Shown piece by piece: positions 54,931 through 64,000 of a DNA stretch of 64,000 nt. Below the pieces are notes generated by a model that was not told where the DNA came from, made no database searches, and saw nothing but the letters and a program-made list of their open reading frames with translations. Each line of letters starts with the position of its first letter. Positions within the stretch are counted from its first letter, which is position 1. The stretch is taken from positions 186,001 to 250,000 of the forward strand of contig JACCGJ010001929.1 in NCBI GenBank assembly GCA_013407085.1. Direction: 5' to 3'. This DNA comes from Atriophallophorus winterbourni. Its lineage: Eukaryota; Platyhelminthes; Trematoda; Plagiorchiida; Microphallidae. The translations under genes were made by a program, and so were the position numbers.

Positions 54931-54975
54931 TATCCACCTGACGAATGCAAGCAACTAGAAACCGGTTATGGTGGG
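54931..54975 (+). ncRNA. Degenerate Schistosoma-alpha-like hammerhead motif
   Basis: CTGACGA (54938-54944), a broken stem II, GAAA (54958-54961) and CCGGTT. The flanks match the better preserved copy at 56757-56800 (ATCCATTGTTTCAAG, ACCGGT..TGG). Probably inactive. Confidence 0.5.
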
Positions 54976-54979
54976 TTAG

Positions 54980-56750
54980 TGCATGTGATGTGATCACTCA
55001 AGGCTAATTGTCAATACATTTTCGACTGTTACAAGTCTGGGAAAGTGATGTATATTATTAGAGAGTGCAACATTAGAAATCTTCGCTATTGTGATTCATG
55101 CCCCTAAAACTGAAAGTACATGCCGCTTTGACACTTCTTACGTCGCGTCAAAATGTTATAGTGAGATTCCAAAGATTGTGTATGACGGATACATGTAAGA
55201 CGGCACATTAGCACTAAAAGCAGCTGATTCCAATCTTATTTACTACAAGGTTTCCTTGGATGGATCAGAAACTCCTGACATAAATACTTCCTTTGTTGCT
55301 CTGCCAACGCCGCCAAATATCGATCGAGGGGGTGTCAATTCGCAAAGACGAGAATGAAGTTTTAAATTCAAATATTGTATCCATCATCCAGCGTCTTGCA
55401 CGCACTATCGTCCACTTAGACCACCATAGCAACCACACAATGAGTTTGTACGATTGAAAAGAGTTTCAGTCATTTAGCATTTATAGGAAGAAAGAAACAT
55501 GTGGCTTTTAAAATATTAAGGCGCAGTTATCAAGCACATCCAAATTATTAAGAATATCTGCTGTCGGAATTACGCATCTTTTCAGTTTGATTGCGAAAAC
55601 GCGTTACCATGGTGAACCATATACAGTGATCGCTTATTTATCGTGTGTGTTACGTTCCAAAAACACCCGCAATTATTCGGAAATCCGCGATATAGATATT
55701 GCCTACAATGCAGTATTTATTTAAATATTTATATTTTAATGCATTATAAGACGTCACCCACACGAATACACTACATAAACCTGCCCCATCCCATTAAAAG
55801 TCAATCCCAACCTGTTTAGTGCACGTACAGTATGGTACTGCATTGTACTTTATCATCTTGTACTGTATTGTACTGGACGGTAATAATGTTAGAATTATTA
55901 TTTGTTATTTATGTTTATATTTTAGGCATTAAATCTATATACTTTCCGCCAATTGACTTTAGCGGAAAACCCCTACTAGAGCGAAAATCCGCGAAATATT
56001 TTTCATATTAATACTTTTTCTGAGAACCCGCGATAGACTGACGCCACAGAACCTGAAGCGTGAATTATCACTGTACCAAAATGTAACCGACTAGGATATT
56101 GACCTGTAAGTTTTTCCATAAAATAATCCCATTGAGTGACTGCATTTTTTACATCTTGCAATATATATCCTTCTCTGTCAACTGTTACAAAATTGGGAAT
56201 AATGTCACGTGCTCAAAGTGGGATTTACTCAAAGCATCGCCTGATTTGTTTGTCTCCGGGTGTCAACCTGTCTCTGTTTTTTTTTAAAACTTGTTACTAA
56301 AACATCTTTCATTCACGCAACACTGAGTACATTCAAAGACGTGCTCTTATTATGGAGCGGCTCGTACTTGACCAGAAAAAATGTTATACGAACGAAACAG
56401 GAAAATATTGTCATGAAGCAAATTGCTTCTGTTATGATTTGATTTTGAGATAAATATTTGGTTCCGATGAATAGAAACATGATTCTTGAGCCTTTGTCTA
56501 TTGGCCGAATTTCACAACTGGAGCTCCTCGGAAAATTGACAGTCACGTTGACCTTGAACTATTTGCTTCTAAGGTTCTGGTATCGCTGCAGCCTCTGTCC
56601 ACATCATGGTTATGGGTTTAACCCCATTAAACATGTGCTTTGACACATGTGATTGAACAGGTTGGTCGTACCAGTCTTATCTAACAGTGGTATACAAGCG
56701 CTCCTTGTTTACCATTCCTCCACTGTTTCAAGCGCATGCGGATCCTGATC
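54980..56750. other. No gene seen
   Basis: AT-rich sequence between two alpha-like hammerhead motifs. Open stretches at 56099-56643 show no recognisable family. Confidence 0.35.
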
Positions 56751-56756
56751 TTACTG

Positions 56757-56800
56757 TCCATACCTGATGAGTGCAAATAGCACGAAACCGGTCGTGGGGT
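56757..56800 (+). ncRNA. Schistosoma-alpha-like hammerhead ribozyme motif
   Basis: Complete core: CTGATGA at 56764-56770, stem II GTGC / AAATA loop / GCAC at 56771-56783, GAAA at 56784-56787. A three-pair stem III with no loop (ACC with GGT) follows, and then C as the cleavage base. Stem I can form partly between CCATAC upstream and GTGGGG downstream. The AAATA loop closed by a four-pair stem recalls the alpha satellite ribozymes of Schistosoma. Activity is not certain because stem I is imperfect. Confidence 0.68.
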
Positions 56801-56809
56801 TTTTGTGAC

Positions 56810-57660
56810 GGTAAAGCATGCAAATGAATATTTCATTGCACCAAGATTTAACCAAATGGCCAATCCGTATCCATTACTCAGTTAAAACACAACGTTGAGC
56901 ATCTTTCGACTCCGGATATCCGGGTCAGATCCAGCTGGTACTGAACAATTGAGGTCAAAATAAATAAATATGGTATACAAAACTTTCTGTGGCAACTTTG
57001 TTTCATAAAACTTATCAAAACCTAAACCAGATCTGATTTTGGGGATCAGAACAAAAAATGACGTTTCATTCATTTAATTCTACTATTCGCAACAACAATC
57101 GTTATCCAGGTGAACCGCAACCGAGTCTTAATACTGTGGTTGAGATAACTGATTCTCAATAATCTGAGTTTGTCGATTCTAATTTCTCAAATGATTTTAC
57201 CTAATTATGAGTTCTTGTTAGACTCTCTCAAAATATTCGCAGAAGTCGACGTGATATCCAATCTGTTGCTGAAATGTTCGTAGGGACGGGTCCTCATTTG
57301 CAAAATGCTGTAAAAACGCACGTCACATATAGCTGCTATTTCTTGTTTTGTAAACGACAGAGGCTTGCCTCGTGTAAACCGCATCACATTGTCGTTGTTG
57401 AAGCAGTCCAGCCATGGACAAGAGTGCCATTCAGAATAACGGTTTTGGTTGAACCAAAATAGCCAAGTAGGAAAAAAAGAAACTTTACTAAATCATTATC
57501 TCACAAGCATGAGGAGTTAAAATTATGTTAAGGAAGTTGACTAATAATAATTGGAGAAATTCTAGCAAGCAACAGCTACCTGCACATATCGATTTTACTT
57601 TCAAACGAATGATCAGGTGCATGTCCTTCAGCTCAAGGTCAAAAGGTGGTAAAAGTCAGC
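56810..57660. other. No gene seen
   Basis: AT-rich sequence. A plus-strand stretch at about 57050-57450 is coding-like in places but broken and unassigned. Confidence 0.3.
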
Positions 57661-57667
57661 ATCCAGA

Positions 57668-57958
57668 ATGACATGCAAAATGTGCATCATAACCGCCATT
57701 TTGCTTGCAGCAAAGCTTATCGATGCTTACGTGAAAATGGATTACCCAGACTACTGTTTCTACGATGCTATAAGGATTAAAAACCCTGGATTTTTCATCT
57801 TCTTGAATCCAATTACGGAATGGGTGCTCGATATAAGCGAGGAACAACTCTTGTCCACCGATGTTATCCGCTTGGACTTCGGATTCGTGTGCAGCGTCAT
57901 TTTGCATGGAATGAGAGACCCAATGAGACCCTGGGTTTTGTGTTGCAAGATGTACTGA
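57668..57958 (+). CDS. Doubtful small secreted-protein ORF
   Basis: 96-codon ORF from ATG to stop. The N-terminus (MTCKMCIITAILLAAKLIDA) looks like a signal peptide, followed by an acidic, aromatic-rich region (MDYPDYCFYDAIRI). A second frame (about 57870-58047) continues with coding-like sequence (GFVLQDVLNWADGLMWQVLS), so the true gene may be longer with a frameshift or intron. No family is recognised and no transcript evidence exists, so it could be a chance ORF or one exon of an unannotated gene. Confidence 0.3.
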   Translation: MTCKMCIITAILLAAKLIDAYVKMDYPDYCFYDAIRIKNPGFFIFLNPITEWVLDISEEQLLSTDVIRLDFGFVCSVILHGMRDPMRPWVLCCKMY

Positions 57959-58049
57959 ACTGGGCTGATGGACTAATGTGGCAAGTCCTCAGCGTTTTTG
58001 CCATGTATACTTCACTTCAAATATTTGTATTTTCATTAACCGATTGAAC

Positions 58050-59630
58050 GAAGACACAAGTGAATGAAAAGAATCGATGCTACATATATTGCATATCACT
58101 CTTCCAATTCAATTCATATATTGTTCAGCTCATATTTGTTTCAAATCTGCTAATAATAATCGCCACCATCGCTATAAAATACACTACTAGAGTCGGGCAT
58201 ATTCCGAGCCAATCGCCAAAATGAGTTACAACAAAACATCGTAAAATTCGGTAGATCGAATGAGTTCATTGCACGTGTTTTTGCAGCTTTCGGTTGTTTC
58301 AAAAGAATGGAGAAACTTACGCATTTATCAAACAACGTTAGCGAAATTGACTTCCCATTGATATCATTTTCTGAATGGTTTGCTTGAGGATTGTTTTACG
58401 GTTTCAAATGATAAAAATTATGCCAGTACACTGTTGCACAGTTAGAACAGCCGGTTAGTTCTTTCAATGTCACGAAGACTTTGTGGACATAAAATATAGG
58501 ATGTGCTGAGCGAAAATAGAACTAATACAGTTGTTCCTTAAGCACACTTTATTGTGCTTCCACGACTTGTCGACAGACATTTGTCTTATTAGTGTGATGC
58601 AAACACCGAATGCGAACTCGTGTGTCTCTGTGTTAAATACGGCGATCTCAAGGTTAATGCTTGCTTAATGTAAACAGTTCTTTAGCCATAAGTTGGCAAG
58701 CGCTAAAACAGATTCGCTTATACGTCACAATTATTTCAACCAGGTGTATATTGACCTCATATAATGAAGTGCCGCAGAGATTTACCTTAGTCTTGGGCCA
58801 GTGCTTTTCAGTTGGAAGAACGCAAAGCCCCGTAATGTTAAAAAAGTTTAAAAATTCCGGCAATCAAGAGGCTGTGGTGACACTAGAGAACTATTTCTGA
58901 TAGAGCAATATTGGTTAAATACTGTTGGTCTGCTGCTGTCAGAAACATCGGCTAATCTCATCGTCATCATGCCAGAATTTAGAAAGAAATAGCAAGGTAG
59001 TGTAGTATCGTTAACCACCCCCCGAGATACATAACCCCTGTAACTATTCTCAGGAAGGTCGAAAAGAATTTACAATTCTTAAAACAAAATAGTATTTTCT
59101 CTGTGTTTTATCGTTAAAAAGGATCACAAAATTTAACAATCAATGAGAACAATCACCTGACGATATACAGCAAAATTTAGGGTTACTTAACATGTTGTTT
59201 CTTTGTGGCGTTCAATCGCGGAACCCTGATTTAAGGTAACAATCTGTTGGCTTCAAAAACATAACGAATACAACTCCCCTATTACGAATATCGGCTTATC
59301 TAGATAACACGGATTAAAATAACTACAATCCATTCGTTCGTCTAGTCACAAACAGTGCATAAGCTTCTCAGGATGTTGCTGAAAGGCAAGGCCACGAAGT
59401 CTGCTTGGAATTATCCCGGATCATGTAACCAGCCATTACATAAGTGAACATTATTCTGCGACAAAATCCTGTAGTTTGTCACACCGGCGAATTCTGAAGA
59501 TTACCTCAATAGCGGGGTTTAAATACGGAATAATAAATAGGTGAAAATGTGATTTATGTCGAACCCAGCAAAACCGAGACGACTCAACTCATACGAATTT
59601 CAAACGTCGATTTTTATTTACAGAGTGTGC
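58050..59630. other. No gene seen
   Basis: AT-rich sequence without a supported coding region. Confidence 0.35.
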
Positions 59631-59631
59631 A

Positions 59632-59750
59632 TTGGTATGGTATGATGGTATGAAAGCACAAGCCTGATCCAGGCAAAGTTTCCGCACAGTCAGAAACTGC
59701 ATGTGTGCATTACTTCAAGAGTTGCTCACATACTCCACTGATTCTGACAG
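59632..59750 (-). repeat. CR1-like LINE 3' end with (TACCA)n tail
   Basis: Minus-strand copy of the family at 915-990, with CCTGGATCAGGCTTGTGCTT and TACCA repeats at the left edge. Confidence 0.65.
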
Positions 59751-59830
59751 CGGTAGCAATTTAGAATTCTGTTACAAAACATATTTGATTACTCTCGATT
59801 AGATGGATTTAAACTATAGATCATTAAAGC

Positions 59831-59850
59831 AGTGGTTCCCAACCTTTTTA
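59831..59850 (+). mobile_element. Possible hAT-like transposon terminus
   Basis: CAGTGGTTCCCAACCTTTTT resembles the terminal inverted repeats of many hAT transposons and hAT-derived miniature elements. The matching inverted end was not found nearby, so it is at most a fragment. Confidence 0.35.
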
Positions 59851-59892
59851 ATTTCCCGAAGCCAAAATTATGTTAATATGCTCTCACGACCC

Positions 59893-59942
59893 TTATAATA
59901 TAATGATTTATTAATGATTTATAATATAATGATTTATTAAAA
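59893..59942. repeat. Short tandem duplication
   Basis: TATAATATAATGATTTATTA occurs twice in direct succession. Confidence 0.7.
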
Positions 59943-60091
59943 AGCCAAGTTGAAAGTTAATTAGAACGAAGGTAATGATATAAGTAAAATATATTAGCAT
60001 AAGAACAGCAGATTACAGATGCGAGGGAAATGATTACTACACAAGATTTTAGAATCTATTGCACAAAATGCTCATAGCTGTAATCCCCATA

Positions 60092-60094
60092 GGT

Positions 60095-60139
<45 letters not shown>

Positions 60140-60148
60140 TATATATCG
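60092..60148. repeat. AT dinucleotide microsatellite
   Basis: A run of AT/TA dinucleotides with a few interruptions. Confidence 0.9.
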
Positions 60149-60199
60149 TGTGAAAGTTGGCTTAGTAAAGTTAAAACAGGATGTAGGGTGGAATTACCA

Positions 60200-60466
60200 C
60201 GTTTAAATATACACAATTTGTTTCTGAAAATCCTTTCACTAGACGATTGTTTAAAATATAACGGTAGGGAGTTTTATAAGAAACAAACGCGCACTTAATA
60301 GAAGAATCGACTGCAGTTCCGGTGAGAATGTAGAATATCAAATTCTAGCAGTTGAGTATGTGTGGTATGGCTTGACCGGAGGCAAATAGATGCTTGGAGT
60401 GTGCATCTGTTAGTTTATTATTTTATAAGTTAGGAATAGATCCAATCGAACCAGTCTGCGAGGCAG
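60200..60466 (-). mobile_element. CR1-like LINE C-terminal fragment, left of the gap
   Basis: Minus-strand reading gives RRLVRLDLFLTYKIIN and neighbouring C-terminal sequence. The whole stretch matches 61480-61740 on the other side of the gap, up to the base where the Ns begin. Confidence 0.75.
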
Positions 60467-61466
60467 NNNNNNNNNNNNNNNNNNNNNNNNNNNNNNNNNN
60501 NNNNNNNNNNNNNNNNNNNNNNNNNNNNNNNNNNNNNNNNNNNNNNNNNNNNNNNNNNNNNNNNNNNNNNNNNNNNNNNNNNNNNNNNNNNNNNNNNNNN
60601 NNNNNNNNNNNNNNNNNNNNNNNNNNNNNNNNNNNNNNNNNNNNNNNNNNNNNNNNNNNNNNNNNNNNNNNNNNNNNNNNNNNNNNNNNNNNNNNNNNNN
60701 NNNNNNNNNNNNNNNNNNNNNNNNNNNNNNNNNNNNNNNNNNNNNNNNNNNNNNNNNNNNNNNNNNNNNNNNNNNNNNNNNNNNNNNNNNNNNNNNNNNN
60801 NNNNNNNNNNNNNNNNNNNNNNNNNNNNNNNNNNNNNNNNNNNNNNNNNNNNNNNNNNNNNNNNNNNNNNNNNNNNNNNNNNNNNNNNNNNNNNNNNNNN
60901 NNNNNNNNNNNNNNNNNNNNNNNNNNNNNNNNNNNNNNNNNNNNNNNNNNNNNNNNNNNNNNNNNNNNNNNNNNNNNNNNNNNNNNNNNNNNNNNNNNNN
61001 NNNNNNNNNNNNNNNNNNNNNNNNNNNNNNNNNNNNNNNNNNNNNNNNNNNNNNNNNNNNNNNNNNNNNNNNNNNNNNNNNNNNNNNNNNNNNNNNNNNN
61101 NNNNNNNNNNNNNNNNNNNNNNNNNNNNNNNNNNNNNNNNNNNNNNNNNNNNNNNNNNNNNNNNNNNNNNNNNNNNNNNNNNNNNNNNNNNNNNNNNNNN
61201 NNNNNNNNNNNNNNNNNNNNNNNNNNNNNNNNNNNNNNNNNNNNNNNNNNNNNNNNNNNNNNNNNNNNNNNNNNNNNNNNNNNNNNNNNNNNNNNNNNNN
61301 NNNNNNNNNNNNNNNNNNNNNNNNNNNNNNNNNNNNNNNNNNNNNNNNNNNNNNNNNNNNNNNNNNNNNNNNNNNNNNNNNNNNNNNNNNNNNNNNNNNN
61401 NNNNNNNNNNNNNNNNNNNNNNNNNNNNNNNNNNNNNNNNNNNNNNNNNNNNNNNNNNNNNNNNNN
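60467..61466. other. Assembly gap of 1000 N
   Basis: Exactly 1000 undetermined bases, a round number that suggests a placeholder of unknown true size. Apparent open frames across it are meaningless. Confidence 0.98.
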
Positions 61467-61892
61467 AGGGTGAAACTACTGAGCGTAAATATTGCCTGTT
61501 TGTTCCTGAAAATCCTTTTACTAGATGATTGTACAACGTCTGACGGTAAGGAGTTCCATGAGAAACAAACGCGCACTTAAAAGAAGAATCGACGGTAGTT
61601 CCGGTAATAATGTGGAATATCAAATACCAGTGGGTGAGTGCGTGTTGCATGGCTTGACCGGAGGCGAAATAGATGCATATTTGAGTTCACTATTTCATAA
61701 GTTAGGATTAGATCCCATCGAACCCGTCTGCGAGGCAGCGTATCAAAATTAAGATGGACCAGTCGATCCTCATGTGGTAGGTGGGGGAAAGAGTTAACAA
61801 TTTTAGTTGCTCTGTGATAATTCCTATGGAGCATCTTGATGTCCTTTTGTAGCCATGTTGCCCAAGCTTGCACTGACTGATCAAACACTGGG

Positions 61893-62228
61893 TAGCAGAT
61901 CTCAGGGCTACAAGTTAATTATTCCACACTCTAGATCAAATTGTTGAAGATTTTTCTTTGCTGTTCGAGTATTTTTTATATGAAAATCTCTGCCCCCTCA
62001 TATCATTTGTGCATCAAGCCTGAACATGTCCAAGGGTGAACTTGACAAGTATATTTTGACCAAACCCAACCTCGCACCTGAACACACATGCTGACTTTCT
62101 ATATTGATAAAACATTTGTGTTGCGTTTATGCATTTCCTATATTTTTAATATATGGTAGCTGTACAGTATTTGCTTTTTGGACCATTAAAAATTGAAGTA
62201 CTTTGAACTTTGAATTACTTTGAATATA
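61893..62228 (+). mobile_element. CR1-like LINE 3' fragment inserted in an opposite-strand LINE
   Basis: Plus-strand copy of the element end at 38528-38850 (TACAAGTTAATTATTCCACA, GAACTTGACAAGTATAT, CTTTTTGGACCATTAAAA and the TTTGAAT-type tail). It separates two parts of one minus-strand thumb domain, so it is a nested insertion. Confidence 0.82.
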
Positions 62229-62894
62229 CGTATTTATGAGCTTTGGGAATGTTTTAGGGTAGACACGTTCGAAAATACACCGAAGCATACCTAGCATGCG
62301 GCTGGCTCGGCTGTACACTGCTTCGCATTGCATCCTATTCTTAAGACTTCCACTAAGCCATACGCCGAGGTCCTTTTCTTTTGTTGTCCATTCCAGTCAT
62401 TGCGATCCCTGGTTGTAGGAGAATGGGAATTTTTTGCTTATTTGCAACATTTTTCACTTTCTGAAGTTGAATGGAAGCTTGTTTCGCTCTGACCATCTGT
62501 TTAATATATCCAAATCGCTTTGTTAGCGCAAACGGTTCACGCCTGACGTGATCCATACCCAAAGTTTAGCATCATCCGCCAAGAGTACCATTTTGGCTGT
62601 GACTAAAAAGAGAATCGGGCCAAGTACCGAACTACATGGTTTGCATAATTGACTGCCGCATAAATTTAGGAGTGCATGTGTGATTCCACCGGCTCCTAGG
62701 GACTTGTTGACATTCAACCTGCGTAGGTGGTGCCAAATATTTCAGAATTGATACATATATCGCATATAGTCTCCCGTACAATTGGTGCTGACAATTCCGA
62801 TGGCAGCAATGCATCCTTGGGGTTGAAAACTCGTGAATAAAAACTGGCAAGAGCGTTAGAGGTTTCCAGGACAGAATCAGTTAGTCCATTATCT

Positions 62895-62945
62895 ATCTGT
62901 GGTTACTGTAAAGTAATTGCTTTTTGGACCATTAAAACTTTGAAT
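62895..62945 (+). repeat. Very short CR1-like 3' end insertion
   Basis: About 50 bases containing ATCTGTGGTTACTGTAAAGT and TTTTTGGACCATTAAAAC, the last bases of the family at 38528 and 62228, inside the minus-strand LINE. Confidence 0.6.
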
Positions 62946-64000
62946 AAGGTTTCAGCTTCCTCGTGTTGTTAACGGTTCGATAAAGTTTCGGATTTCGTTA
63001 CATTCCTTACTACCAGCTGAAGCTGGTAATAGTATCTATCTTCCTGGATGAGTTTTGGGATTTGATTCAGCAATTCGCGGAAGTTTGCCCAGGTCGATCC
63101 TGTTCTGGCGACCCTATTGATACCTCATGCCAAATTTCGCTTCTCGACTGTTTTCTAGTCCGACTGCGAATGCTGAAACGGGGATCATTGCTCTTATGTT
63201 TCGGGACATAGAATTTAAATGTATGATGTTGGTGATATCATCAGTCAGGATAGTGTAATGCAAGTCCGGATCACTGAACTTTATATTAGGATCATTGAAA
63301 GCCCCTATTGTTTTTATCAAATCAATGAAATCCACTTTTCTATCAAGTTTTGTTTGTTTTACCATTCTACTACCGTTGCACACATATTGAAAGAGCAAAA
63401 CGACGAGGTCGCTTCTACCCAGCGGAGTATGATACTGAACATCTCCAACGACCGTGACTTCAGGATAAATGTCTATTGCAAATTTCGTTGTCGTGTATAT
63501 TCGAAAACATGATTATACAAGTGGATGTAATCGAATAGTTCCCGAAATTTGTAGTCTAGCGATTGGGATGGATGATCTACTCGGTTATGTATTTGAGGCA
63601 GATTGAAGTCTCTCATGATGAATAATAGCGAATTGCATTGTTTTCCAACGTACTGCATTGCCTTCAAGTTTTTCGTTATGCGCATCCGATGATTACGCGT
63701 AACGGTAAATTACACCAACAATGCAGCTGTCGCCTTAGTCAAGCTTCAAATTACAACATATACTGTCTTCCAGATCGTTCGTGGCAGCAAAATGATATTC
63801 CACCACCCATCGCGGTCGCTCCGAATCAGGGTCATGCTCACGACCACTTACGTCAGGTTGGAACAATATCTCAGTTATTGTGATGACGTCAAGCGAGTGC
63901 AGAGTACAGAAAACTTTCATTTCAGCTAGTTTGCTTAGCAGGCATTGTGCGTTTGTATACGAGCAATTTATTGTGCCTTTCGTATACAGTGATGGAGTTG

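Larger units (their letters stand above)
61467..64000 (-). mobile_element. Degraded CR1-like LINE running off the window end
   Basis: Minus-strand order: endonuclease (SLDVITITEILFQPDVSG near 63890, LLFIMRDFNLPQI near 63620, DYKFRELFDYIHLYNHVFEY), then reverse transcriptase with an internal deletion joining its start (GAGGITHALLNLCGS) to CSSVLGPILFL and VLLADDAKLWVWI (62717-62523). The thumb follows (MQCEAVYSRASRMLGMLRCI, LINTYI near 62235), resumes at 61888 with FDQSVQAWATWLQKDIKML, and ends in RRRVRWDLILTYEI. A plus-strand LINE 3' fragment at 61893-62228 interrupts the thumb. Dead element. Confidence 0.78.

Noticed and set aside
60394..61650. Long open frames of 359-406 codons on both strands
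   Set aside because: They consist almost entirely of the 1000-N gap; only their ends are real sequence, which is LINE C-terminus.
1..64000. CRISPR arrays, bacterial operons or prophage
   Set aside because: No regularly spaced short repeats or bacterial gene organisation; the content is eukaryotic throughout.

Overview
This is a eukaryotic nuclear window, most likely from a digenean flatworm and possibly a schistosome-like one. That placement rests on the mix of mobile elements: SR2-like RTE retrotransposons, several CR1-like LINE families, Penelope-like fragments with hammerhead-ribozyme motifs, a Gypsy-type LTR element, and a Schistosoma-alpha-like hammerhead core. It is an inference from family resemblance; I could not run a database search. 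Nothing looks prokaryotic: there are no operons or ribosome binding sites, and intact genes are rare islands in decayed transposons.

Layout. 0-17 kb is mostly decayed LINE and LTR debris around one clear host gene, V-ATPase subunit F (1683-2051, minus), in a single exon. 4.3-9.65 kb holds two end-to-end CR1-like LINEs on the minus strand. 10.2-12.5 kb is a CR1-like copy split by an RTE insertion. 13.1-14.5 kb is a Gypsy pol remnant. 15.3-16.8 kb holds the longest open reverse transcriptase frame (456 codons). 16.8-17.4 kb is a Penelope-like 3' part ending in a hammerhead motif. 18-25 kb is more LINE debris and an LTR-like fragment. 25.5-30.3 kb is a nearly complete RTE with a CR1-like element nested in its endonuclease.

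33.4-49.2 kb is the most gene-like part. Two large minus-strand single-exon ORFs (1122 and 1075 codons) each have the complete topology of a membrane adenylyl cyclase (membrane block, C1, membrane block, C2). Each starts at the first ATG after an in-frame stop. In both, the key catalytic and nucleotide-binding residues are substituted, so they look like pseudo-cyclases kept under coding constraint. An unidentified basic protein (36920-37543, plus) starts only 87 bp from the start of the first one, in head-to-head orientation. The 8.4 kb between the two is again LINE, RTE and LTR debris, including a 210-bp palindrome with a hammerhead motif on each arm.

49-64 kb is gene-poor. It holds a Penelope-like 5' part, an LTR, a 312-bp internally deleted RTE derivative with a perfect 14-bp target-site duplication, two Schistosoma-alpha-like hammerhead motifs, one doubtful small secreted ORF, a 1000-N assembly gap flanked on both sides by the same LINE sequence, and a degraded CR1-like element running off the window end. 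The host genes do not form an obvious pathway. The two cyclase-like proteins are related by descent, and the others are neighbours without evident functional links.
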